64,000 nt of DNA from Candidatus Nitrotoga arctica (GTDB lineage: Bacteria; Pseudomonadota; Gammaproteobacteria; Burkholderiales; Gallionellaceae). The notes below the pieces were generated by a model. The model was not told the DNA's origin. It ran no database searches and worked only from the letters and a program-made list of their open reading frames with translations. The position numbers and the translations under genes were made by a program. Below, piece by piece: positions 38,478 through 47,423 of this stretch (the stretch's first letter is position 1; each line of letters begins with the position of its first letter). The stretch spans positions 868,001 to 932,000 of the forward strand of contig NZ_OU912926.1 of the NCBI RefSeq assembly GCF_918378365.1. The letters run 5' to 3'.

Positions 38478-38855
38478 TAAAAAAGGCATGCGAATAGCAA
38501 GGATTGCCCATTGACCCATATTTAAGGAATGGCTAAAAAGTTCATTGGCTGACGTAGCCAAAATGTAACCTGATAAGGCTGGTTGTACTGTCTTTCAGGC
38601 TCTATGAGACTGTAAATGGCAGTGACAGGATTGCCGATTGTTTGACTGTCTTCACTGATACATACCGCATGTTCGGTCTATTGACCGCTCTACTGAGAAT
38701 GGGCTTGATGTGTTAATTGTTTTTACTCAATGTGCGCCAAGCGTTTGGGTATAAACATATTAAGAAGTCAACGATGAACAAATTTGAACAAAGGATTGTT
38801 CCGCGCCGCTACGAAAGCCAGCGCAGAACACTGTCCCGGCTTGCATCGGGTTCCA
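38478..38855. other. Intergenic region between the ATPase gene and the convergent DUF4142 gene
   Basis: No gene is supported. Short plus-strand frames here run into the antisense of the DUF4142 gene. Confidence 0.4.
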
Positions 38856-39389
38856 TTAGTGCTTGTCGCCAACCGTGCCCTGGATTGTCTCTGCATACTC
38901 CAGATGGGCGGCAAGGGCGGTGTGAACCTTGACCAGCAGGGCTTTTAATTCCTCATTCTTCACGTCGTGTATCAACTGAATATCAACCACATCGATGACC
39001 TTTCGATGAAGCTTGATTTCCGTATCGATATAGGCTTTGTCGAATTCGCTGCCGCTGAAACTCTTAAGTTTATTGAGACTCTTTTTGCCGTCGGCTTTCA
39101 GACTCTTGCTGCTGGAATTATCCTCTGGGATCACATGGAGCTTGGCGGCGAGACTCTTCGCCTGTTTGTTGATGTCCGTGGATTCCTTGATCATGCGGCG
39201 TGCGAATGCGTGCACATTTTTGTTTGTTGCTTTCTTTTCCGCGAGCTCACCATTTTCAATATGAATCTGATTGGCAGTCACGATAATGTGGGCGATTTCC
39301 GCATCATTGAGTTCGCTTTTACCAGGGGATTCGGCTATGGCAAATGCGGGAAGTATCAGCGCAATTGCAAACATTAGTACTTTTTTCAT
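38856..39389 (-). CDS. DUF4142 secreted protein
   Basis: A 177-residue exported protein with a signal peptide (MKKVLMFAIALILPAFAIAE). The start at 39389 is chosen because AAGGAGAT lies just upstream; longer frames add 50 residues without any signal. The mature part is the four-helix, ferritin-like DUF4142 fold: ELNDAEIAHIIVTANQIHIE, VHAFARRMIKESTDINKQAK and AYIDTEIKLHRKVIDVVDIQ, ending in LLVKVHTALAAHLEYAETIQ. The family is often induced by envelope or oxidative stress, but its reaction is not known. It is convergent with the copper ATPase gene. Confidence 0.88.
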   Translation of the reverse strand: MKKVLMFAIALILPAFAIAESPGKSELNDAEIAHIIVTANQIHIENGELAEKKATNKNVHAFARRMIKESTDINKQAKSLAAKLHVIPEDNSSSKSLKADGKKSLNKLKSFSGSEFDKAYIDTEIKLHRKVIDVVDIQLIHDVKNEELKALLVKVHTALAAHLEYAETIQGTVGDKH

Positions 39390-39773
39390 TTCTATCTCCT
39401 TATTGATGGGTAGATGCGCCGCGTTTAGCGGCGAGATACGTGGAGCGCTTACTTTGGCCAGAAAACTGGGCAAAAGCTCTGCCCTTTTTATGATGACGAG
39501 GTAGCTAACAGTTTTCTGTTCGCTAGCATACAAAGCCATCTGAGTTAATCCTATTTAACCTATTCATCATTAATTTATGGGCATTAAAATTAAGTTGATG
39601 GCTCCGCAGTTTGTATTGCTATGTAGAAACGAACAAGAGCGACGACATGGCAGATACAGAAGCGATTATTTTTATATGAAATTTTCTACTTAATGTTCAA
39701 GCTGAGAGAACACAAGCCATTAAATCAGAGCGAGAAATTGTAAATTGATCAACATGCACCGCACTGGCCAGCT
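39390..39773. other. Intergenic region without a gene
   Basis: AT-rich. It contains the promoter region of the DUF4142 gene. Nothing else is supported. Confidence 0.4.
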
Positions 39774-40100
39774 TTAGGGGAAAGTGATTGTAAAGGTGGA
39801 CCCTTTAGATGGAACGCTATCGATTTCGATTGTCCAACCGACTTTCTCACAAATACGTTTGACAATGTCGAGTCCTATGCCCGATCCACCAGATCTATTT
39901 CCACCACGGTAGCTGCGTTCAAAAGATTTGAGGCAACTCCTCGGCGATGATGCCTATTCCTGAGTCGGACACCATAAGTTGTGGGGGAGTATATTTGACG
40001 TGAATGAATCCATGTTCAGTGAAATAAACAGCATTTCTAAGCAGATTCGTTAACACCAAAAAAAACGCTTGGCGACTTACGTCAATTATTGCGTCTGGAG
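39774..40100 (-). pseudogene. Sensor histidine kinase C-terminal remnant
   Basis: The minus strand carries the end of a HATPase domain. The N box is LTNLLRNAVYFTEHGFIHV, the G1 box MVSDSGIGI, and, in another frame, the G2 box is RGGNRSGGSGIGLDIVKRIC, with the end SKGSTFTITFP. A frameshift follows EELPQIF. The upstream two thirds are missing. Confidence 0.7.
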
Positions 40101-40318
40101 GGGATTGGAGAAATCACCCGAGCGTGTCAAAAAATCCTTTCAGGATGCTCGTATGAAATATGCAGCATGAAAACTTCAACTGGCTGGATCAATAGCTTAA
40201 CAGAGCTCGCGGGTATCCATGCAACAACGCTTAATTTGGTGAGTCTGTTACAGATGGGCAAGGAACGAGCGGCACTAATACATATAATAAAACTAATAAA
40301 TTACACCATGAAAATAAA

Positions 40319-40513
40319 CTACAATTTAAACCTGCCTACCGTAGCACGCATATCGCTCGCTAGTTTTTCGAGTTGAATTGCAGAGCTTGCGGTCTGGCCA
40401 GCAGCAGTATTTTCTTCTGCCTGTTGAGCCACCCGCTCAACGTAAACAGCAATATCTTGGCTTGCACTATTTTGTTCATTGAGCGAGTCGGAAATATTAT
40501 TCACTACTGCCAC
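40319..40513 (-). pseudogene. Methyl-accepting chemotaxis protein C-terminal remnant
   Basis: The frame VVNNISDSLNEQNSASQDIA, followed by VYVERVAQQAEENTAAGQTA and ending in DMRATVGRFKL, is the C-terminal part of a chemoreceptor signalling domain. The hairpin tip and everything before it are missing. It directly follows the TMEM175-type remnant on the same strand. Confidence 0.75.
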
Positions 40514-40548
40514 CCCTGTGATTGGATGATTAATTGCTGCAATATCCA

Positions 40549-40896
40549 TTAGGCGATTGCGACCATGAGTAGTACTACCCCATATAGTGCTGATGGCGCC
40601 GCGGCAAAATGATTCTCTCCCATCCAACCCGTTGCGAATGGAATCAGCGATAGCCAAAACAAGAGATACAGGTTGGCCTAAAGAATCGGCCCTGTCACTT
40701 TGCCAGTTGCATGTAGGTGATTGTTCCAATAGATGCCCAAGTAAACGAAGCTCAATACATAGCTCAAGAACACTGGGATCAATGGTACAAGAGCCCCAAT
40801 GCTCTCGCCATGAGGCACCTTCAACTCCAACACCATGATGGTAATGAGGATAGCGATCACGCCATCACTGAATGCTTCAAGTCTGTTTTTTCCCAT
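40549..40896 (-). pseudogene. TMEM175/DUF1211 membrane protein remnant, frameshifted
   Basis: From MGKNRLEAFSDGVIAILITI to IYWNNHLHATGKVTG this is the N-terminal half of a TMEM175-type (DUF1211) potassium channel subunit, with the RxxxFSD motif in RLEAFSDG. After GPIL the frame changes. The continuing sequence ANLYLLFWLSLIPFATGWMG and ALYGVVLLMVAIA is read in another frame and ends at a stop at 40549-40551. A one- or two-base indel thus broke the gene. The family normally has about 190 residues, so the last membrane segments are also missing. Confidence 0.65.
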
Positions 40897-41034
40897 TACT
40901 AGCTCCATCATTCTCAAAGAATCTCCACTTCACCAAGACCTCTACCTCGGCTGGTAGCAAGAATATCAACATGAAGATTGGCAGTTCCTCCTGGGTGGTC
41001 TAATTGCGTTTAACATACTGCCCTCGCGATAAGA

Positions 41035-41661
41035 TTAATGATACAGACCTTGAAATTGTTTACGTAATTGCGCCAGCTTGGGCATGTCGTGGTGGACGAT
41101 ATAGGGCTGGTAAGGATGCAAAGCCAGATAGTTTTGGTGATGCTCTTCGGCCGGATAAAACTGCTGCAGCGGCATGACTTGCGTAACGATAGGAGCAGCA
41201 AAAGTGCGCGTGGCGGTGAGATGCTGGATATAACTTTGCGCAATTTTCTGTTGCTCGGCACTGGTGTAAAAAATCGCAGAGCGGTATTGACTGCCGATAT
41301 CCGGGCCTTGGCGATTGAGTTGGGTGGGATTGTGCGCCACGCTGAAAAATACTTGCAGTAGTTGCTGATAGGACACCTGAACCGGATTGAAATGAATGCG
41401 CACCGCTTCAGCATGTCCGGTATTCCCCTTGCTGACTAGTTCGTAATGCGCTGTTGCCGCACTGCCGCCCGTATAGCCGGACACCACGTCAGAGACGCCT
41501 TTAACGTGCTTGAAAATTGCATCTACACCCCAGAAGCAGCCACCGGCAAATACCGCCGTTTGCTCGTTTGGTGCTGCCGTGGCGGCTGATAATGTGCCTG
41601 AGCTGAGCATGAGACATAGACTACTGAAAATAAAACCGCGGAGATCTTTGATAGTTAGCAT
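41035..41661 (-). CDS. msrA: Periplasmic peptide-methionine (S)-S-oxide reductase
   Basis: A 208-residue MsrA with an N-terminal signal peptide (LRGFIFSSLCLMLSSGTLSA). It reduces the S form of methionine sulfoxide in proteins. The catalytic nucleophile is Cys42 in FAGGCFWG; substrate-binding residues follow in VVSGYTGGS and in the GNTGHAEAVRIHF block. A second cysteine for recycling is not seen, so it probably depends on an external reductant, naturally the TlpA-like domain of the neighbouring DipZ. Third gene of the minus-strand operon msrB-dipZ-msrA, 18 bases after dipZ. Confidence 0.93.
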   Translation of the reverse strand: MLTIKDLRGFIFSSLCLMLSSGTLSAATAAPNEQTAVFAGGCFWGVDAIFKHVKGVSDVVSGYTGGSAATAHYELVSKGNTGHAEAVRIHFNPVQVSYQQLLQVFFSVAHNPTQLNRQGPDIGSQYRSAIFYTSAEQQKIAQSYIQHLTATRTFAAPIVTQVMPLQQFYPAEEHHQNYLALHPYQPYIVHHDMPKLAQLRKQFQGLYH

Positions 41662-41679
41662 GGTGGCACTCCTTAAAAA

Positions 41680-43372
41680 TCAGCCAAAGGTAAAGGCAAA
41701 CGCTTCTGCGTCGCCATCTAAAAATTCAATACGGAAGGTGTGAAACCCAATCTTCCCGTTTTGCCGTATGAGCTGGTACAGCCGCTGTTCGAGGATTATG
41801 CCGTTGCCTAGTGCGTCAATATCTACGCCGTGATCGGCACCGGGGGCGGCCCCATCCAGGGTGACTTTAAATCGTACCGGCTTGCCACTGCGCGAACCCA
41901 GCACCAGATGCAGATCGCGTCCCTGAAAGTGATAACTGATTGCCCCGCCTGCAGTTGGCAATGCAGCTGATTGCTCGGATACCAGCCATTTCCCCTGCAA
42001 TGCCCACTGATTCGGTTTGAGTACGCGCGGCGTGCTGTACGAACTGACCACATCGTTGCGTAATACTTCAGGTGAAGCCAGGTTTTTCTGGCGGGCATAA
42101 CCCAGATAGGTTTCCGGCGAACGTTCTATATTCGCAGCCGCCGCCGTTGCGCCTGTCCCTGCTACATTTACTAACTTATCACCCATGGCCAGCACGTCCT
42201 GATGTGCCTCCTTGAGTAGGGTCTGGATCATCTGCTCAGTTTCTTTATATGCACCTTCGCCAAAGTGTTTATGGCGAATTTTCCCATTTGCGTCGAACAA
42301 ATAATGTGCTGGCCAATATTCATTTTTATAGGCATTCCAAATAACGTATTGGTTATCCATCGCCACCGGGTAAGTGATGCCTAGATCGCGGATGGCCTGC
42401 TGAACATTACGTTGATCTTTTTCAAAGGCGAATTCCGGGGCATGGACACCGATGATGACCAAACCCTGAGCGCGATATTTATCATCCCATGCTTTCAGGT
42501 ATGGCAGGGTGCGCAAACAGTTGATGCACGAGTATGTCCAGAAATCCACCAGCACCACTTTGCCGCGCAACATCTCACTGCTCAGCGGCGGAGAATTCAG
42601 CCACTGCGTCGCACCGGTCAATGGCGGCATCGTGAGGGTCTCGGCGACGATAGTTGCACCGGGTTTCTGTGCCAATTGCGCAATCAATTTTTGTTCGGTG
42701 TTGGCGGTGTTTAAATAACTAAACTGTGAAAGGAAGCGTGTATCCCAGCCCAACGCGATGACCACCACGCCTGCCACCACTGCGATGCCCAATCCCCGTC
42801 GCACCCATTCCTCTGCTCCCAGGCCGCGCTTCATCAGTTTGAACATTCGTCCTCCCGCCAACAGAGCAAAGCCTAATGAAGTGGCGGCACCGGCGGCGAA
42901 CACCAGCAGCAATAAGGCACTGTAAAGGTTCGCGCCGTTCAGCGCAGCACCTGCTAATACCAGACCCAAAATCGGCCCCGCGCAAGGCGCCCATAAAAAG
43001 CCCACGGCCACACCCAGCAGCAGCGAGCCTTTGAAGTTGCCTTGCTGATCGGCGTGTTGCTGTAAACGGCCTCCCAGAGAGACAAATGGACGCATCAGCC
43101 GTTCCGACAAGGCGGGAAAGATCAGCGCTGCTCCCAATAGCAGCAACAACAACATCGCCACATAACGGCCATATTGATTGACTTCGACCAGCCATGCTCC
43201 GCCCACCGCTGCAAAGCTGGCGAGCAGTGTGAAAGTTGCTGCCATGCCGAACAAGATTGGCAGGCCGGAACGACTGATCCGAGCGGGCAAAGATAAACGG
43301 TAATACTGGCAACACGCACGGGCTAAAAATGGTCAGCAGACCGCCCAGATACGCTAAGAAAAATATCAGCAT
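41680..43372 (-). pseudogene. dipZ: DipZ-type thiol:disulfide protein (CcdA plus TlpA domains), frameshifted
   Basis: A fusion membrane protein that should carry electrons from cytoplasmic thioredoxin to periplasmic methionine sulfoxide reductases. The CcdA part has the cysteines in FSPCVLPVLPF and FLWAPCAGPI. After the last membrane segment comes a thioredoxin domain with CINC (DFWTYSCINCLRTLPYLKAW) and a C-terminal ligand-binding-like domain (YHFQGRDLHLVLGSRSGKPV). The first 30 residues and the rest are in different frames. Restoring DQSFRRSGLP needs eight bases, exactly a second copy of the CGTTCCGG now present once at 43265-43272. Either this is a fresh lesion, a phase-variable slip, or a sequencing error. 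An internal TTG at 43290 could restart translation without the first cysteine. Confidence 0.8.
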
Positions 43373-43378
43373 GATGTA

Positions 43379-43924
43379 TTAGTTTGTCTTTGGTTTAGGC
43401 ACAAAGCGCATTGCCACCGTGTTCATGCAATAGCGCAATCCAGTGGGCTTTGGGCCATCGTCAAATACATGACCCAAGTGTGCATCGCAGCGCATACATT
43501 GCACTTCGGTGCGCGCCATACCAAGCTGGCGATCGGAGACATTACGTACATTCTCTGGCGCGATGGGTTGCCAGAAACTGGGCCATCCCGTGCCGGAATC
43601 GTATTTGGTACTGCTATCGAACAGCGCATTGTCGCAGCACACGCAACGATACAAACCTGCCTCATGCCTGTCATGACCAGGCACCGAAAACGCCCGCTCC
43701 GTGCCTTGTTCGCGGGTTACCTGATAGGCTAATGGTGACAGCACCTTGCGCCATTCGGCATCTTTATGCACCTTTAACAGGCTGACGCGGCCCAACGGTT
43801 TTCCGTCATCTGAAAATTGCATAATGGTCACCTTGTCGCCACCGGATGCTGCGCTGGCAGAAGCTCGGGTGGTCAAGAATACGGCGGCACTGGATAAAGC
43901 GAATAAAAATTGTCTGCGGTGCAT
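43379..43924 (-). CDS. msrB: Exported peptide-methionine (R)-S-oxide reductase
   Basis: A 181-residue MsrB that repairs the R form of methionine sulfoxide. It has a Tat-like N-terminus (HRRQFLFALSSAAVFL). The zinc site is C94xxC97 plus C143xxC146, and the catalytic Cys166 lies in RYCMNTVAMRF. GTGWPSFW and HLGHVFDDGP complete the fold. Export makes it an envelope repair enzyme like the MsrAB pair of Neisseria PilB. It is first of the operon with dipZ and msrA, divergent from a sigma factor gene; dipZ starts six bases after its stop. Confidence 0.94.
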   Translation of the reverse strand: MHRRQFLFALSSAAVFLTTRASASAASGGDKVTIMQFSDDGKPLGRVSLLKVHKDAEWRKVLSPLAYQVTREQGTERAFSVPGHDRHEAGLYRCVCCDNALFDSSTKYDSGTGWPSFWQPIAPENVRNVSDRQLGMARTEVQCMRCDAHLGHVFDDGPKPTGLRYCMNTVAMRFVPKPKTN

Positions 43925-44026
43925 GATGAGTCCTCCTGCGTATCAATTTTGTCCGAGTAGCAAATCCTGCATTCGGTTTAAAATAACTATCGAAATTAAT
44001 GCTGATTCGCGCTGCTTGCTCATGTA

Positions 44027-44052
44027 TTCGAATTAAGTTGTTAAATAGTTAC
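44027..44052 (-). promoter_or_regulatory. ECF-sigma-type promoter upstream of msrB
   Basis: On the minus strand GTAACT (44052-44047) is followed after 16 bases by CGAA (44030-44027), 102 bases before the msrB start. The pattern GTAAC(C)-N16-CGAA is that reported, as I recall, for SigF-type ECF factors of the NrsF group. The divergent sigma gene makes it the probable user. Confidence 0.6.
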
Positions 44053-44185
44053 ATTGTCTACGTGATATACGTCAGACACTACAGTCTGCCCGAAGCAGAA
44101 CGGTACAACGTAAGATGATCAGATGCCATCTAGATAGATTCAGACATGTCCGAAGAAAGTTAAGTAAAAAATTTGCGACACTCGG

Positions 44186-44725
44186 ATGACGGATAGAACC
44201 GACAGTTTTGAAGTATTGATGCGGCAGTCTCAGAATGGAGACCAGCGGGCTTATGCTTCATTGCTAAAACAAACTTCACTCTTCCTTCATATCTTCCTTG
44301 CGAATCGTCTTCGCTACACTCACGAGGTGGATGACTTGTTGCAGGAAATCCTAATTTCCATCCATAAAGCTCGCCATACCTACGACAGCAACCGTCCTTA
44401 TAAACCTTGGGTATACGCCATTGCCAAATTCCGTTTGCAGGATTATCTACGCGCACATTATTCCGATCAGCTACGTCATGCCATTGATTTCGACGATATG
44501 GAAGAAAATTTGCAGGAATCTGTAACCGAAACCGCCATTAGCTTCGAATCTATCAGTGGGGAAATACAAAAATTGCCCGAAAAACAGGCGACCATCCTGC
44601 AACTGATACATCAGGAGGGCTACACCGCTAAAGAAGTAGCGGAAAAGATGGGAATGAATGAGTCTGCCGTAAAAGTCGCGGCGCACCGAGCTTATAAAAT
44701 ATTAAGAAAGAAGCTGGAAAAATAA
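44186..44725 (+). CDS. ECF RNA polymerase sigma factor (SigF/NrsF group)
   Basis: A 179-residue sigma factor. Region 2 (residues about 30-95) includes VDDLLQEILISIHKARHTYD and the promoter-melting DSNRPYKPWVYAIAKFRLQD. Region 4 ends the protein with LPEKQATILQLIHQEGYTAK and KMGMNESAVKVAAHRAYKIL, the helix-turn-helix for the -35 box. The stop overlaps the start of an NrsF-type membrane gene by one base (TAATG), the usual sigma/anti-sigma pairing. The divergent msr operon, which carries a GTAAC...CGAA promoter, is the evident target. Confidence 0.93.
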   Translation: MTDRTDSFEVLMRQSQNGDQRAYASLLKQTSLFLHIFLANRLRYTHEVDDLLQEILISIHKARHTYDSNRPYKPWVYAIAKFRLQDYLRAHYSDQLRHAIDFDDMEENLQESVTETAISFESISGEIQKLPEKQATILQLIHQEGYTAKEVAEKMGMNESAVKVAAHRAYKILRKKLEK

Positions 44726-45360
44726 TGGCAAACATAGACAACCTTATTGCGAGACTCGCCCAAGATGGGATAACTGTGAAGCTTGTGCCGCATCCGTTCA
44801 TACTGAGCCTCCAGTGGTTGGGAGCCGCCGCGATCTATCTTGCGGTATCGCTCGCGCTTTCCGGCCTGCGCCCGGATCTACTGGAAAGATTTCACAGCGC
44901 GTGGTTCGTCGCCGAGATCGCTGTGCTGCTCGGCATCTTGATCGTCACTTCGATCAGCGCTGCCCTGTTGGCATTCCCTGATCTGCACCAGAAGCGCAAT
45001 CTGGCCTGGGCACCGGTATGGATGTTCGCACTATTCCTGCTGACCTTGTTTCTTGCCTGGCGTGCAGACAGTTCGCCCATACCGCTGTCTGTCCATAACT
45101 TTGAGTGCACTCTCGGTATCACGCTAATAGCATTACTACCAACAGTGTGGATTTTCTATTCGATGCGTAAATATGCCAGTACGCACTATCGGCTGGCGGG
45201 CAGCGTTGCACTGCTCTCTGCTTTTAGTGTCGGCGCATTGTGGCTGCGGCTGCACGAAGTGAATGACTCCATCGTGCATGTCATCGAGTGGCATTACTTG
45301 CCCATGCTCGCCATAGGTATCATCGGTTTATGGCTCGGACAACGCGTACTGAAGTGGTGA
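44725..45360 (+). CDS. NrsF-type anti-sigma factor (DUF1109)
   Basis: A 211-residue inner membrane protein with six hydrophobic segments, among them LSLQWLGAAAIYLAVSLALS, IAVLLGILIVTSISAALLAF, VWMFALFLLTLFLAW and YLPMLAIGIIGLWLGQRV. It matches the DUF1109/NrsF family, which holds its partner ECF factor inactive at the membrane and releases it under metal or oxidative stress. A cytoplasmic N-terminal stretch (IDNLIARLAQDGITVKLVPH) precedes the first helix. The conserved Cys in NFECTLGI lies on a periplasmic loop or helix end and could be the redox sensor; that is inference. Confidence 0.88.
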   Translation: MANIDNLIARLAQDGITVKLVPHPFILSLQWLGAAAIYLAVSLALSGLRPDLLERFHSAWFVAEIAVLLGILIVTSISAALLAFPDLHQKRNLAWAPVWMFALFLLTLFLAWRADSSPIPLSVHNFECTLGITLIALLPTVWIFYSMRKYASTHYRLAGSVALLSAFSVGALWLRLHEVNDSIVHVIEWHYLPMLAIGIIGLWLGQRVLKW

Positions 45361-45551
45361 TATTTAGAGTTGCAATAGCATTTATCCCCCGAATATCCCG
45401 GCTTTAATAAAATACTTCATCATTGCACCCAACCAAAGATTGGTTCACATGTTCTAGGGGGCTTGAGTCGTAGACGGTGTGCTTGTTCGCCAGCCAATCA
45501 TTTGTGATAGGACAGGTAAACTCCCTCTGGTTGCTCTCGTTAGATAGCAAA

Positions 45552-46211
45552 TCAGCGTGCTCCGTTCTTGCGTAGAAGAGTGGCGATGGGTACATAGCCG
45601 CGATGCATGGCGTGTTGGAGAGGGGTGGTGCCTTCTCTGTCGGGCAGGTTCACATCAGCGCCTGCGGCAATCAGCAGACGCACGATTTCCTGATGCGCTG
45701 CCCCGCCATCGGACAGTAGGATGGCTTCGAGTAATGCGGTCCAGCCGAGACGGTTGATGTGATCGACCTTGACGCCGGCGGTAATGAGGGTGCGTACCAC
45801 TTCCACGTGGCCGCGTTCGGCCGCAGGAATCAACGCCGTGCCACCGTAGCGGTTAGTACTGGCCAGGTCGGCGCCATGGGCCAGACTCATCTTGAGTATT
45901 TCAAGCCGGCCCTCGGCGCCGGCGAGCAGATAGGGACTGTCCTGCTTGGCATCCGTGGCGTTTACGTCGGCACCGGCATCGATCAGCGCTCGGGCGATAT
46001 CAACCCTGTTCAGTTCCGTGGCTAGCAGTAGTGGGGTACGACCAATTTCATCTCGTTCCTCACGCAGCGACCGACCGGACGGACTGGTGAGCAAGCGTTG
46101 CGCTGCAGGCAGGTCATCTGCGCTAACGGCTACATGGAGGGGAGAGGCTGTGGCAAGTGAAGCGAACAGGATGCAAAACACAAAAATGAAGTTGTAAAGA
46201 TGTTTCAACAT
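45552..46211 (-). CDS. Periplasmic ankyrin-repeat protein
   Basis: A 219-residue exported protein with a signal peptide (NFIFVFCILFASLATASP). It holds about six ankyrin repeats: SPLHVAVSADDLPAAQRLLT, TPLLLATELNRVDIARALID, SPYLLAGAEGRLEILKMSLA, TALIPAAERGHVEVVRTLIT, TALLEAILLSDGG and TPLQHAMHRGYVPIATLLRK. Such repeats bind proteins. In the periplasm comparable proteins (AnkB type) are linked to peroxide and catalase defence. It is convergent with the sigma/NrsF pair, so a stress-related role is suggested by place only. Confidence 0.9.
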   Translation of the reverse strand: MLKHLYNFIFVFCILFASLATASPLHVAVSADDLPAAQRLLTSPSGRSLREERDEIGRTPLLLATELNRVDIARALIDAGADVNATDAKQDSPYLLAGAEGRLEILKMSLAHGADLASTNRYGGTALIPAAERGHVEVVRTLITAGVKVDHINRLGWTALLEAILLSDGGAAHQEIVRLLIAAGADVNLPDREGTTPLQHAMHRGYVPIATLLRKNGAR

Positions 46212-46980
46212 GGCAATCCAGTGGTCAATCTGAATAAGTAATTATTATAGGGATAATGCTTGTACATTTTCCAGTCATGATTATAGTTCCCTTAAAAAAG
46301 ACGGCTGACTGGCTGGCTTGTTCGCCGAATAGTAATAATGATTTTTATTACTATTTGTATATTAACAAATACCTGTAAGTTTTTTGTGAAATTTATGAAA
46401 TTCCCGAGATTTTTTTGTGAAGTGTCTTCATTGCTAAGTGAATACAGTGCGGTAATCTAGTGTTGACGTTTTTGTGAAGAATTTTTGATAAGTATAAAAG
46501 CGCCGGTTTTACTTGTGGTTTTGTTACAAACTTACGTTGTATGGTTCTTTGGCTGTTTAGTCAAAACGGTATCACTGTTACGCTCTATGAGAGCCTTTAT
46601 AGTTGTTTGGGACTATTTGGGAGTGTGGCGAACACTACGATTAATATATTGTATTCGTTAGTCTTCAATTCTGCGAACCAGGGGATCGGGCACTCCAGGC
46701 GCCCCAGGAATTACGGTTGGCTATTTACGCGGCAAGTCAAATATTTTTGATCGACAGAACCGAAATTATGCCTTTAATTAATATAAATGCTGTTAATGAA
46801 GGCCTTAATGATTAATATCTTTAAATGTCGGGTAACGCACAGAATATTTTGAAAGGGTTTGATATGGTGCAGTTAAGATTGTGGTTAATCCTACTTAATA
46901 CGTACTTATACGTAAATTGAAGTATCAACCCCATCTTATTTCATAAATATTTTGCCTATACAAATATGGAGGAGTTACTC
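46212..46980. other. AT-rich non-coding region
   Basis: No supported gene. A TTGACG (46463) with an AT-rich TGATAAG/TATAAA some 18-25 bases downstream is a possible promoter, but no gene follows at a sensible distance. The plus-strand frame 46541-46750 has no ribosome binding site or family resemblance. Confidence 0.4.
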
Positions 46981-47292
46981 ATGAAAGTAATTGTTATGAA
47001 CTTGGCAATTGCGTCATGTTTTGTAGTGGGCATTACCTTAGCTCAAGCTGATTCCCAAGAAGACCATGGAGATGTAATGAATAAAAAGTCTGGCACATTT
47101 GGAGGAAACAGCACCGTTGGCACATCGGGAGGAATGAGTATTTCTGATTCATTCGGTGTAATTGATCCTTCTGGTTCATCCCGTGTAGTTGATCCGTCGG
47201 GCACATCCAGTGTAATGGGTCTGCCCGGTACATCCGGTGGAACCAGTAGCTTTGGCTTTAGTTCCGGCTCAGTCAGAGGGTCTGGACATTAA
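46981..47292 (+). CDS. Small secreted Gly/Ser-rich repeat protein
   Basis: A 103-residue exported protein. The ATG at 46981 is chosen because GGAGG lies ten bases upstream and a signal peptide (MKVIVMNLAIASCFVVGITL, cleavage near AQAD) follows. The mature chain is low-complexity: a nine-residue repeat VIDPSGSSR, VVDPSGTSS, VMGLPGTSG followed by a Gly/Ser tail. No cysteine or fold is apparent in the mature part. The signal peptide resembles that of the gene at 54.5-54.9 kb (NFAIASSF against NLAIASCF), so the two look like members of one small family. Function unknown. Confidence 0.6.
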   Translation: MKVIVMNLAIASCFVVGITLAQADSQEDHGDVMNKKSGTFGGNSTVGTSGGMSISDSFGVIDPSGSSRVVDPSGTSSVMGLPGTSGGTSSFGFSSGSVRGSGH

Positions 47293-47423
47293 CCTTACAA
47301 GTTTTAATATAAATGACGCGTCCTCCGCGTTGTGAACAATCCAGTAAGTCTTTTGCGAGCTTCATGCACAATTGGCTATGTAAACCCAGTTATTTAATAT
47401 GTTGTGTGTTGCGCGTATTGCAA

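Noticed and set aside
40089..40376. 95-codon plus-strand frame
   Set aside because: It lies between remnants, is partly antisense to the chemoreceptor fragment and has no domain.
46541..46750. 69-codon plus-strand frame in the AT-rich gap
   Set aside because: No ribosome binding site, no family resemblance, odd composition.
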